From positions 1 through 64,000 of the forward strand of contig JAHBAS020000007.1 in NCBI GenBank assembly GCA_018499965.2: a stretch of 64,000 bases of DNA, given 5' to 3'. Origin of the DNA: Candidatus Uhrbacteria bacterium. Its GTDB lineage: Bacteria; Patescibacteriota; Patescibacteriia; 2-12-FULL-60-25. The translations under genes and the position numbers were made by a program. This document shows, in pieces, positions 8,105 to 15,726 of this stretch; position 1 is the first letter of the stretch, and each line of letters opens with the position of its first letter. The notes under the pieces were generated by a model. That model was not told the origin of the DNA, made no database searches, and was given only the letters and a program-made list of their open reading frames with translations.

Positions 8105-10333
8105 TTAGCGACGGAATGGTGGGCGACGATCTCGACCTCCGCCTCCGTGATGCGGAGCTCCTCCACTGCGGCGTTCACGTGATGGAAGCGGTTCGCCGTT
8201 ATCTACATAATCCGGACGTGCGCGCTTCATCGAAAGATTCACACGACCCATCGCATCAATTTCGATGACTTTGACGTTCACGGTATCTCCGACCTTCACG
8301 ACGTCGCCAACCGTTGGGACGCGTTCCGGCGCGAGTTCGGAAATATGCACGAGACCTTCTTGCTTTGGAAGGATTTCCACGAAAGCCCCGAAGTCCATGA
8401 TGCGTGTCACTTTGCCGCTAAAAACTTCCCCAACTTCGACTTCACGGACGATTTGTTTGATCCAATCCACGGCGCGCTTCATGTTCTCCGCACTCACGGA
8501 TGTGACCATCACAAGACCGCTATCTTCGATATCGATTTCAACTTTCGTCTCCGCGATAATTTCGTTAATAACCTTTCCTCCTGGACCGATGACTTCACGA
8601 ATCTTTTCCGGATTGATGAAGAAACTTTCGATGCGAGGCGCCCACTTGCTCAACTCTGGGCGAGGAGCCGGGATCGTCTTCTCGATCACTTGGAGGATTT
8701 CCATGCGTGCATCGCGAGATTGCGCGATCGTTTGCTCGACCGCGGCCCATGGGAGTCCAAGGGTCTTCGTATCCATCTGTACGGCCGTGATGCCATTTCG
8801 CGTTCCGGTGATCTTAAAGTCCATGCCGCCTTTTCCATCTTCGAGATCTTGGATGTCTGTGATCACGCGGAATTTTCCTGTTGCATCATCGAGCGCGATG
8901 CCCATCGCAATACCGGCGACAGGTGCGGTAATCGGGACACCGGCATCCATGAGCGCGAGCGTTGATCCGCAGGTGGAGGCCATGGAGCTCGAACCGTTTG
9001 ATCCAAGGACTTCAGAAACCACGCGAATGGTGTATGGGAAGGTTTCTTTATTCGGAAGTACGGCGAGGAGCGCGCGTTCTGCGAGTGCGCCGTGTCCGAT
9101 TTCGCGACGCCCTGGTCCGCGGTTCGGCTTGGCTTCACCAACGGAGTAGCCAGGGAAGTTGTAGTGGTGGAAGTAGCGACGCTTCGTCTGATACTCCATG
9201 GTATCGATCGTCTGTTCCATGCTTGGCGCGCCGAGCGTGACCGTGGAAAGCACTTGCGTTTCTCCACGATTGAAAAGACCGCTTCCATGCGTGCGTGGAA
9301 GGAGTCCAATCATCGACGTCAATGGACGGATTTGCGTAATCGCTCGTCCGTCAACGCGCTTCCCTTCTTCTAAGATGGCGCGCGTGACTTCACCGTTCAC
9401 GAGTTCCTTGATCCATTCTCCGATCTTCTTTTTATCATCTGCATTCACGCCTTCGAGTTTTGCGATGAGCTGTTCTTTGAGTTTTGATTGCGCGTTCTTT
9501 CGATCGGCTTTCGTGACGAGTAACTGTGACCACATCACGGAAGGCGCGAGTTCGCGAACGATCGTTTCTGCGCGCTTCCTGAGATCTGCGATGCGTGCAC
9601 GCTCGGTCTTCTCTTCATCGGAGAGTGCGCTCGTTGGATCCCACTTCGCAACGACATTGTCCTTCGCGACCTTGTTGATGAGTTCAATGACAGGATCGAG
9701 ATTCGCATGCGCGAGCTTCATGGCCTCGAGCATGACGCTTTCTGGAACTTCCGTTGCACCGGCTTCAACCATAAGCGTCTTGTCGCGTGTTCCAGCGACA
9801 ACGAGATCGAGTGTCCCTTCTTCGATTTCCGCGTAGGTTGGCATCACGATGAGTTTGCCGTCTTTCTGTCCGATGCGGATGGCGGCAATCGGACCATTCC
9901 AAGGAATATCCGACATCATGAGTGCACAGCTTGCGCCGATGAGTCCTGGGATGTCGCCGTCATTTTCTTGGTCGTGGCTCAACACGGTTGCAACGACTTG
10001 GATTTCGCGACGAATGCTTTCATCGAAGAGCGGGCGAACCGCACGATCAATGAGGCGTCCGGAAAGGACGGCTTCGTCAGTTGGTCGACCTTCACGCTTG
10101 ATGAAGCGCGATCCTTTGATGCGACCTGCGGCATACATGCGTTCTTCGTATTCCACTTGGAGCGGAAGGAAGTCGATGCCTGCACGTTCACCGCCCATCG
10201 TGGCGGCACAAAGCACGACCGTGTCGCCGTAGCGAACGGTACATGAGGCATTCGCCTGTTGGGCGAGGAGGCCGGTGCCGATCGTGAGCGTTCGACCAGC
10301 AAGTTCGATGGAGTACTCTTTTTGAGCTTCCAT
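8105..10333 (-). CDS. pnp: Polynucleotide phosphorylase
   Basis: Phosphorolytic 3'-5' exoribonuclease of mRNA decay, normally a trimer. 742 residues, full length: two RNase PH-like domains with the helical linker between them, then a KH domain (about 560-620) and an S1 RNA-binding domain (about 630-700). The C-terminus is a short Gly/Arg/Pro-rich tail. It is expressed from its own promoter about 130 bases upstream and has a structured leader. Unlike the common rpsO-pnp pair, here an NYN-domain gene lies between rpsO and pnp. Confidence 0.97.
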   Translation of the reverse strand: MEAQKEYSIELAGRTLTIGTGLLAQQANASCTVRYGDTVVLCAATMGGERAGIDFLPLQVEYEERMYAAGRIKGSRFIKREGRPTDEAVLSGRLIDRAVRPLFDESIRREIQVVATVLSHDQENDGDIPGLIGASCALMMSDIPWNGPIAAIRIGQKDGKLIVMPTYAEIEEGTLDLVVAGTRDKTLMVEAGATEVPESVMLEAMKLAHANLDPVIELINKVAKDNVVAKWDPTSALSDEEKTERARIADLRKRAETIVRELAPSVMWSQLLVTKADRKNAQSKLKEQLIAKLEGVNADDKKKIGEWIKELVNGEVTRAILEEGKRVDGRAITQIRPLTSMIGLLPRTHGSGLFNRGETQVLSTVTLGAPSMEQTIDTMEYQTKRRYFHHYNFPGYSVGEAKPNRGPGRREIGHGALAERALLAVLPNKETFPYTIRVVSEVLGSNGSSSMASTCGSTLALMDAGVPITAPVAGIAMGIALDDATGKFRVITDIQDLEDGKGGMDFKITGTRNGITAVQMDTKTLGLPWAAVEQTIAQSRDARMEILQVIEKTIPAPRPELSKWAPRIESFFINPEKIREVIGPGGKVINEIIAETKVEIDIEDSGLVMVTSVSAENMKRAVDWIKQIVREVEVGEVFSGKVTRIMDFGAFVEILPKQEGLVHISELAPERVPTVGDVVKVGDTVNVKVIEIDAMGRVNLSMKRARPDYVDNGEPLPSRERRSGGAPHHGGGGRDRRPPFRR

Positions 10334-10344
10334 GTTTTTTGGAT

Positions 10345-10422
10345 GCGTACGAGCGTACGCACATGTGAGCTCCTCCGCAGACGTAATCCGCTCAGAAAGC
10401 AGATCAGTGTCTGGAGAGGAGG
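10345..10422 (-). promoter_or_regulatory. Structured pnp leader
   Basis: In the leader RNA a GGAGGAG element (10376-10370) sits about 37 bases before the ATG, separated from it by the perfect hairpin GCGTACG-CT-CGTACGC (10360-10345). Further upstream CCTCCTCTCC (10422-10413) can pair with GGAGGAG. Known pnp leaders are autoregulated through a hairpin; the same could apply here. Confidence 0.35.
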
Positions 10423-10464
10423 CGTGAGTAAATGATGTTTCGATATCCTCAAAACACTGCGTCT

Positions 10465-10493
10465 ATTCTAGCAAAAAAAGGCCTTGTTGTCCA
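10465..10493 (-). promoter_or_regulatory. Promoter of pnp
   Basis: Minus strand TGGACA (10493-10488), 17 bases, TAGAAT (10470-10465) with an upstream TG (extended -10). Confidence 0.65.
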
Positions 10494-10542
10494 TGAGGAA
10501 GGAGCGGGTCGTAGAGGTGGTAAGTGGTAAGTAGAACATACG

Positions 10543-10568
10543 AAAACCCTCCGATTTGGAGGGTTTTT
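10543..10568. terminator. Terminator of the NYN-domain gene
   Basis: AAAACCCTCC (10543-10552) pairs with GGAGGGTTTTT (10558-10568); it lies just past the stop of the minus-strand NYN gene. Confidence 0.85.
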
Positions 10569-10586
10569 CCGCTACCGTCTACGAAT

Positions 10587-11264
10587 TTAGCTCGTAATTC
10601 GGACCGAACGTCGTCCACTTCCTGCTGTGGGATTCGTTGGCTTTCGTACGTGCTTCGGTTCCGGGACGTCGTCGAGCGTGAGATCCGAATCGTCATGATC
10701 CGTTAGCACGTCTTCTGGGATTTCAATTGGGGTAACGTAGTTCTGTTGCGCGACGCGACGATTTCCACCGGTCATCAAGAGTTCATCTGCATGCGCGGAA
10801 ATATCGAAGTAATCATCCACGGCTTCTTTGAGAAGCTTGGAGGTGGATTCGGCAAATGCTGCGACTTCCACGATAATGCCTCGGTTTTTGAGGTATTCCA
10901 CGAGTGGAATGAAGTCTCCGTCGCCGGAAACGATCAAAACCACGTCTGCGCGTTCGCTGAATTTAATCGCGTCTACGGCAATGCCGACATCCCAATCCGC
11001 TTTGCGTTCACCGCTAGCAAATTCAATCACGTCTTTTGATTTCACTTCAATGCCGTTTGCCGTGAGCGCTCCTAAAAAGCCTTTTTCTTCACCGGTCTTC
11101 GATGTGGCGGCATACGCGACGGCTCGAATGAGGCATCGGTTCGCAACGATCGTTTCAACGAGTTTTGCAAAGTTAAGATGGGCTCCGTACAAATGCTTTG
11201 CAGAGTGATACATGTTCTGCGTGTCGATCAATACAACCACGCGCTGTTCTGGGCGTTTCATCAT
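10587..11264 (-). CDS. NYN/LabA-like domain protein (predicted RNase fold)
   Basis: 225 residues. Residues 1-155 match the NYN (PIN-like, DUF88/LabA) fold: an early acidic motif LIDTQN, KADWDVGIAVDAI in the middle and SGDGDFIPLV, which supply the acidic metal-binding cluster typical of this nuclease superfamily. The last 60 residues are acidic and then basic and look disordered. The TTG further upstream is unlikely; ATG-ATG at 11264/11261 is preferred. It lies between rpsO and pnp, a context that fits RNA processing, but the substrate is unknown. Confidence 0.85.
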   Translation of the reverse strand: MMKRPEQRVVVLIDTQNMYHSAKHLYGAHLNFAKLVETIVANRCLIRAVAYAATSKTGEEKGFLGALTANGIEVKSKDVIEFASGERKADWDVGIAVDAIKFSERADVVLIVSGDGDFIPLVEYLKNRGIIVEVAAFAESTSKLLKEAVDDYFDISAHADELLMTGGNRRVAQQNYVTPIEIPEDVLTDHDDSDLTLDDVPEPKHVRKPTNPTAGSGRRSVRITS

Positions 11265-11343
11265 AAATGGTGGATTTTGGAACGGGTTAAGCAATGAAAG
11301 AGATGCGAAGCATCAAAAACGTTCCTATCCTTTTGTATACGCA

Positions 11344-11372
11344 AGAATATCATCTTTTCTTTATCTTGTCAA
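11344..11372 (-). promoter_or_regulatory. Consensus promoter of the NYN gene
   Basis: Minus strand TTGACA (11372-11367), 17 bases, TATTCT (11349-11344). Confidence 0.75.
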
Positions 11373-11400
11373 CCGGTGTTTACTAACAGGGGTATGGACT

Positions 11401-11455
11401 GGTTGATTGGGAAGTGTAATTTCTAATCAACGAATCACCTATTTACCAATCAACC
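11401..11455. repeat. Dispersed palindrome, family 2 (GGTTGATTGG)
   Basis: Perfect 10-base arms GGTTGATTGG (11401-11410) and CCAATCAACC (11446-11455). The right flank CTATTTACCAAT recurs at about 42873, and CCAATCAACC recurs near 14891. Confidence 0.6.
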
Positions 11456-11460
11456 AAACA

Positions 11461-11489
11461 AAAACCCCGCATTACTGCGGGGGTTTTTG
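11461..11489 (-). terminator. Terminator of rpsO
   Basis: AAAAACCCCGCA pairs with TGCGGGGGTTTTT around TTAC, abutting the rpsO stop. Confidence 0.9.
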
Positions 11490-11750
11490 TTACACCTTGA
11501 GATTTGCCATCAAATCGTCGTAGGCCTTGGCGTCTTCACGCTTGAGGTACTTCATGAGCTTGCGGCGCTCGCTGACCTTTTTGATCAAACCGCGGCGGGA
11601 GCTGAAGTCCTTCTTATGCGTTTTCAAGTGTTCCGTGAGATCCTTGATTTCCGCCGTCAAAATGGCGATCTGGACCTGAGGAGAACCGGTATCGGTTTCG
11701 TGTGTCTTGTACTTCTCAATGATGCGCTTCTTCTTTTGTGCGTCTAACAC
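11490..11750 (-). CDS. rpsO: 30S ribosomal protein S15
   Basis: 86 residues, all-helical, collinear with bacterial S15 (TDTGSPQVQIAILT and SRRGLIKKVSERRKLMKYL are family hallmarks). Binds 16S rRNA in the central domain. It has its own strong promoter and a leader of about 118 bases, long enough for the autoregulatory structure known in other S15 mRNAs; I could not fold it reliably by eye. Confidence 0.97.
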   Translation of the reverse strand: MLDAQKKKRIIEKYKTHETDTGSPQVQIAILTAEIKDLTEHLKTHKKDFSSRRGLIKKVSERRKLMKYLKREDAKAYDDLMANLKV

Positions 11751-11875
11751 AGGGGTTGTTCGGAATCTATCTGCGATATTCGATCCATATGAATCGGATA
11801 GTACAGGTAGGTCCCGGGTAAGCGTCGCGTCTAGCTAGGGCCGAACGTGACGTAGGTTTTGTGAATGATGCGAGG

Positions 11876-11904
11876 AAAATACCAGGATTCGCGGGATCGG
11901 TCAA
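11876..11904 (-). promoter_or_regulatory. Promoter of rpsO
   Basis: Minus strand TTGACC (11904-11899), 17 bases, TATTTT (11881-11876). Confidence 0.7.
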
Positions 11905-11951
11905 GGGACGTTGGTGGGCGAAATAGGGTCTATTCCCGCCCACAGCCTACC

Positions 11952-11978
11952 AAAAAGCAGTCCCTGCGGACTGCTTTT
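11952..11978. terminator. Terminator of the Ala/Lys-rich secreted protein gene
   Basis: AAAAAGCAGTCC pairs with GGACTGCTTTT around CTGC. Confidence 0.85.
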
Positions 11979-11997
11979 CCATTCCGATGCTTTTCGA

Positions 11998-12825
11998 TTA
12001 CTGCGCAGCGGCTTCCTTTGCAGCCTTGAGAGCGGCGAGAAGGGTTTCACGCGCGGTCTTGGCGGAAGCCTGGAAGGCTTCCTTTGCCGTCTTTACGGCA
12101 GCGAGGCGTGTTTCACGGGCCGGCTTTGTGGCTTCAAGGAATGTCGTTGTCGCGGCTTTTACCGCGGCTTTGTATTCGGTGCGGGCGGTATTCACAGCGG
12201 TCTTAAAGACTTTTTCCGCAGCGAGCTTTTCCGCATCCGTTCCATTGCAGCTTGTCTTTAATGTTGCGATCGCGGCATCGATGGCGGCTTTGCGTTTTGC
12301 AAGCGCGGCATCAACCGCAGTCTTTCGTGCATTCGTCGCGCTTACGGTTGCAGCCTTCTCAGCTTCGAATGCGGCTTTGATTGCGTCATTGCGGGTTTTG
12401 GTCGCAGCTTCGATTGAAGTTTGGTACGCGGCGAAGGCGGCCTTTTCCGCATCCGTCAACGTGCGTTTCATGAGGGATTTCCCACGAAGCTTCATGGTCT
12501 TTCCGTCGTTGTCTCCAAGACGCTTCGCATATTTTTCGGATGCGTCCAGATTTTTGACGCGTGCGTTATGCGTCCAGTCGACATCTTTCTTTGCGAGACG
12601 TTCCGCGAGATCGATATCCGTACGAGCTTGCTTGATCACAGGGATGGCAATCGTTCCGGTAGCGGAACTATTGCATACGCGATCGACGAGACTCATGGAA
12701 ATCTTTTTTGGTTTCATCGCACGTCCTTCCTTGTTTCCATCCGAGTTTTGCGCGAAGGCGATACTTGGCGAGATGATCATTGAAGCGATGGTAAACGCTG
12801 CAATGAGGGGTGTGATGTTTTTCAT
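11998..12825 (-). CDS. Secreted Ala/Lys-rich helical protein
   Basis: 275 residues. An N-terminal signal peptide (residues 1-25, cleavage after AFA) leads into a short conserved-looking segment with a cysteine, then about 150 residues of Ala/Lys/Thr/Glu-rich sequence with many short AA-K-A blocks, predicted to be a long helical or coiled-coil rod. A second cysteine lies at about residue 192. No enzymatic motif. Comparable low-complexity secreted proteins are common in Patescibacteria and may be cell-surface spacers; that is inference. Confidence 0.75.
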   Translation of the reverse strand: MKNITPLIAAFTIASMIISPSIAFAQNSDGNKEGRAMKPKKISMSLVDRVCNSSATGTIAIPVIKQARTDIDLAERLAKKDVDWTHNARVKNLDASEKYAKRLGDNDGKTMKLRGKSLMKRTLTDAEKAAFAAYQTSIEAATKTRNDAIKAAFEAEKAATVSATNARKTAVDAALAKRKAAIDAAIATLKTSCNGTDAEKLAAEKVFKTAVNTARTEYKAAVKAATTTFLEATKPARETRLAAVKTAKEAFQASAKTARETLLAALKAAKEAAAQ

Positions 12826-12901
12826 AGGCTTTCATGGTACCACGTTTTGAAATATTCCTGTGGAAAAACTGATTTTTTTCGCTTTGTAGAGAGGGGAATG
12901 G

Positions 12902-12956
12902 CTGACGGTCTATGGTCGACGGCAAAGGCATTTGGCCGTAAGCCCTAGACCGTCAG
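12902..12956. repeat. Dispersed palindrome, family 1 (GGCTGACGGTC)
   Basis: CTGACGGTCTA (12902-12912) and TAGACCGTCAG (12946-12956) form perfect 11-base arms. Related copies lie at about 40405-40460 and 49850-49890. Confidence 0.6.
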
Positions 12957-13002
12957 TTTATAAAACAAACAAGCCTCCTGCCGACGATTGGCAAGAGACT
13001 TG

Positions 13003-13407
13003 CTAAGGGAAGAATTCCTTGAGCTTCGCGTACGGCACATTACGTCGATCCTCGAAGAGTTCGATGAGGATGGAGATGTGAGTATGGAGGTCTTGGTGTG
13101 CTTGAAGATGCGAGAAGAGGGTAAGGAAGAAGAACATCGCGTCATCGAAGCGTTTGATCGATGCGTATTTCCGCAAGAGCCTTTTTCGTCTCGATGCCGG
13201 AAAGAGTTGTGTGATGATGAAGATGAACTTCGGCCGTTGTGCGTTCCTGAAACAGTGGAAGTCCCGACATCGTCGACAGGTTTCTTTCCAGAGCGTTGAC
13301 TTGCAGATGTCGCAACGTCGGTACGCAGTGACAGTGGTCGCTGCGTTCTTTGGCTTGGTATTACGCAAGGGCGATCGCTGCGGTGGAATGCTTTTTGCGC
13401 TCGACAT
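13003..13407 (-). CDS. Zinc-ribbon protein, paralogue of its upstream neighbour
   Basis: 134 residues. Residues 30-50 hold two CxxC-type knuckles (CDICKSTLWKETCRRC), followed by basic and hydrophobic helices. The layout (zinc ribbon then helical domain) matches the upstream gene, which ends 11 bases before this one starts, so the two form a short operon. A second minus-strand frame overlapping it is Ser/Arg-rich and is a shadow. Function unknown. Confidence 0.6.
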   Translation of the reverse strand: MSSAKSIPPQRSPLRNTKPKNAATTVTAYRRCDICKSTLWKETCRRCRDFHCFRNAQRPKFIFIITQLFPASRRKRLLRKYASIKRFDDAMFFFLTLFSHLQAHQDLHTHISILIELFEDRRNVPYAKLKEFFP

Positions 13408-13418
13408 GGCAACTCCTT

Positions 13419-13793
13419 TTATGCAGCCGATGGCGGATCGTCTTGCGGATGGTTGATCGAGGGACTCATTTGCTCAAAGACGTACCATGCTCTGGAGATT
13501 CGCGTGAGACGATTTCTGTTGTCGTGACTGTCGGTCCTTTTCTCTAGATTCGCGCGAACGCCGTCAAGGCAAGATGCGGTCTCTTGCGGCGTCTTCGTTT
13601 TGTCGTACGTCTGCATGAACATCTGCTGAAAAGCCTCACTGAAGATACTGATGACACCTTGAATCGTTCGTCGGTGATGCTTTTTCGCTTGATCGAACTT
13701 CGTGCAACGTTCACAGAATGCCGCCTTGATCATTTTCTTGCCATTGCAGATTGGGCATTTTTGCGGACTTCGAATCGGAATGGAATCGCTCAT
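13419..13793 (-). CDS. Zinc-ribbon protein
   Basis: 124 residues with an N-terminal zinc ribbon (CPICNGKKMIKAAFCERC, residues 13-30) and a helical domain with an acidic, Pro-rich end. AGGAGG lies 5 bases before the ATG, one of the best ribosome-binding sites in the window. First gene of a two-gene unit with a paralogue. No known family recognised; nucleic-acid or protein binding is plausible for such ribbons. Confidence 0.7.
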   Translation of the reverse strand: MSDSIPIRSPQKCPICNGKKMIKAAFCERCTKFDQAKKHHRRTIQGVISIFSEAFQQMFMQTYDKTKTPQETASCLDGVRANLEKRTDSHDNRNRLTRISRAWYVFEQMSPSINHPQDDPPSAA

Positions 13794-13882
13794 GGTTCCT
13801 CCTAAGGTGGGGTGAAAAGGTACGGAAATAGCCTACGTCGTACCTGATATAGGGTCAATAGAGGTGATGGGTGGTAAAGAAA

Positions 13883-13911
13883 TTATTGTTTTGCGACGCT
13901 AGTGATATACT
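13883..13911 (+). promoter_or_regulatory. Promoter of the recombinase gene
   Basis: TTATTG (13883-13888), 17 bases, TATACT (13906-13911). Only 6 bases separate the -10 box from the ATG at 13918, so the mRNA is probably leaderless. Confidence 0.65.
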
Positions 13912-13917
13912 CATCCT

Positions 13918-14865
13918 ATGTCCAAAACGCTCTCCTCATATCTTCGCCAATACCTGGAGTATTTGGAAATCGAAAAAGGCCGATCGCAAATGACGATTCG
14001 GAACTACGAGTTTTACCTTCAGCGATTTATCGAATGGGCAAAAGATCCGGCAGCGGATGCGATTTCGAGCGAGATCATTCGTCAGTACCGGCTTTATCTC
14101 AATAGACTCGAAGACGGTCGAGGGAACGGCACGCTAAAGAAGAATACGCAGAATTATCATCTCATCGCCCTTCGTTCCTTTTTGAAATACCTCGCCCGCA
14201 ATGACGTGCAAACGCTTCCGGCGGAAAAGATCGAACTCGCAAAGCAAGGTTCTCGCGACGTGGCCTTTCTTGATGCGCCGGATCTCTCGCGTCTTTTGGA
14301 TGCGCCGGACCGGACGGACGCGCCGAAGATCATTAAAGTTCGTGATCGCGCTATCCTCGAACTTTTTTTCTCAACGGGTCTTCGCGTATCCGAGCTTGCG
14401 AACTTGCGAAAAGAACATATCAACCTCGATCGCGATGAATTCACGGTCCGCGGAAAAGGCGATAAGACGCGCGTCGTTTTCATTTCGCATCAAGCAAAGC
14501 ATTCGCTCAAAGCGTATCTCGATATGCGCGAAGACGAGCGCCCATTCCTCTTTTTGCGGCATGATCGCGCAGCTTCCGGCGCGGATGTGATCGGCCCGAT
14601 CACACCGCGATCCATCGAGCGTCTCGTGCATCGCTACGCCGTTTTCTCCGGGATTCCAAAGCACGTCACACCGCATACGCTTCGGCACTCGTTTGCAACG
14701 GATCTTCTCATGAATGGCGCGGACATCCGCTCGGTGCAATCTATGCTCGGCCATAGCAGCATCACGACCACGCAGATTTATACGCATATCACCAACCAGC
14801 AATTGCGTCAGGTGCATGAGGCGTTTCATGATGTGAGGAGAGAGGGAAAGAAGGATGATGAATAA
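13918..14865 (+). CDS. xerD: Tyrosine recombinase XerC/XerD
   Basis: Site-specific recombinase that resolves chromosome dimers at dif sites. 315 residues with the SAM-like N-terminal DNA-binding domain (about 5-100) and the catalytic domain. The full catalytic set is visible: R156 (TGLRVSEL), K180 (RGKGDK), H253 and R256 (HTLRHSF), H279 (LGHSS) and Y288 (IYTH). It stands alone, away from any mobile element, so a housekeeping role is likely; many reduced genomes use a single Xer protein. XerC versus XerD cannot be separated by eye. Confidence 0.88.
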   Translation: MSKTLSSYLRQYLEYLEIEKGRSQMTIRNYEFYLQRFIEWAKDPAADAISSEIIRQYRLYLNRLEDGRGNGTLKKNTQNYHLIALRSFLKYLARNDVQTLPAEKIELAKQGSRDVAFLDAPDLSRLLDAPDRTDAPKIIKVRDRAILELFFSTGLRVSELANLRKEHINLDRDEFTVRGKGDKTRVVFISHQAKHSLKAYLDMREDERPFLFLRHDRAASGADVIGPITPRSIERLVHRYAVFSGIPKHVTPHTLRHSFATDLLMNGADIRSVQSMLGHSSITTTQIYTHITNQQLRQVHEAFHDVRREGKKDDE

Positions 14866-14905
14866 ATGATTGACTAGTACATGAATTCCCAATCAACCGT
14901 ACGAT
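14866..14905. repeat. Partial family 2 palindrome
   Basis: ATGATTGACTAGTAC and CCCAATCAACC form degenerate arms between the recombinase and the next gene; CCAATCAACC is identical to an arm at 11446-11455. Confidence 0.4.
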
Positions 14906-14908
14906 CTT

Positions 14909-15520
14909 ATGCCTAAAATTTCCACCATTAAAAAACCCGAACCTGCATCCAAAGACACGCTCATCCCAACCGGGTTGATCGTGATCGCCGACTACGTTGA
15001 GCGCGTGCCGGAACGCGCGATCGAATTGCTTACGTATGAGTTGCAGCGTCGTGAGCGCGAAAAAGTTCTCCTTGAAGAAACGAAGGGATTCCTTTCCTGG
15101 CATCCGTGGAGCACGCTTCGGCTTCTCCTGCTTTCCGGTGGCGTCGCTTTTACCGTGGCGTGGTCATTTAGTTTGATTTCGGACTTCATGCGTCTCTATA
15201 ACGAGACCGTTACACGAGCGAACCTGCAAGGCGCGGCGTTTGGAAATGCGAGCATGGATTTGACGAAGCTCATCCCACAGTCCGCTTTCGGATTTTTTTC
15301 CGGCCTTCCGGAGTTTGGAACCAAAGAATCCGTTCTCGTCGCACTCGGCGTGATCGTTGCGCTTGCGGCATTTAAGCTTCTCTTCATTCTGTTGAATTGG
15401 GAGAAGATCAAAGTGTTAAACATCTCCGATCGAGCGCTCATGGAAGAGATGAGATACCTTAAAGGATGGATTGCTGTTTTAAAGCAACCGTCGACACCGG
15501 TAGTAGCGAAGGCCGCATAA
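14909..15520 (+). CDS. Two-helix membrane protein of unknown function
   Basis: 203 residues. A soluble N-terminal region (about 65 residues, charged and helical) precedes two membrane helices (about 70-92 and 145-165) separated by an outside loop of about 50 residues with Phe/Gly-rich sequence; the tail returns to the cytoplasm. No family recognised. It follows the recombinase gene after 43 bases and precedes tRNA-Arg. Confidence 0.75.
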   Translation: MPKISTIKKPEPASKDTLIPTGLIVIADYVERVPERAIELLTYELQRREREKVLLEETKGFLSWHPWSTLRLLLLSGGVAFTVAWSFSLISDFMRLYNETVTRANLQGAAFGNASMDLTKLIPQSAFGFFSGLPEFGTKESVLVALGVIVALAAFKLLFILLNWEKIKVLNISDRALMEEMRYLKGWIAVLKQPSTPVVAKAA

Positions 15521-15596
15521 CGCGGCGAGGGTTGCTTGGTTGAGCGATTCGAGATACGCTAGCCTCCGTTACGACGTCTACGCGTTCGTAGCCCAT

Positions 15597-15672
15597 GCCC
15601 CGGTAGTTCAACGGATAGAATAGCGGACTTCTAAGCCGTCAGATGTTGGTTCGATTCCAACCCGGGGCACCA
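15597..15672 (+). tRNA. tRNA-Arg (anticodon TCT)
   Basis: Acceptor GCCCCGG pairs with CCGGGGC; the anticodon loop CTTCTAA gives UCU; the T arm is GTTGG-TTCGATT-CCAAC. Discriminator A and an encoded CCA end the gene at 15672. The last anticodon-stem pair is an A-G mismatch. A terminator follows. Confidence 0.93.
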
Positions 15673-15675
15673 TGC

Positions 15676-15703
15676 AAAACTCCTCGCAATCGCGGGGAGT
15701 TTT
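15676..15703. terminator. Bidirectional terminator between tRNA-Arg and the cyclodipeptide synthase gene
   Basis: AAAACTCCTCGC pairs with GCGGGGAGTTTT around AATC, between two convergent genes. Confidence 0.88.
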
Positions 15704-15726
15704 GCTGTATGTAGAGATTATTTTCT

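Noticed and set aside
8265-9836. Several long plus-strand frames across pnp
   Set aside because: They are Ser/Arg/Thr-rich and collinear with the minus-strand pnp gene, typical antisense shadows.
12945-13412. Ser/Arg-rich minus-strand frame overlapping the second zinc-ribbon gene
   Set aside because: The other frame has a CxxC zinc ribbon and a paralogue next door; this one has neither.
13918-14865. XerC/D-type recombinase as part of an integron, phage or mobile element
   Set aside because: No attachment repeats, no gene cassettes and no element genes nearby; its residues fit a housekeeping Xer protein.
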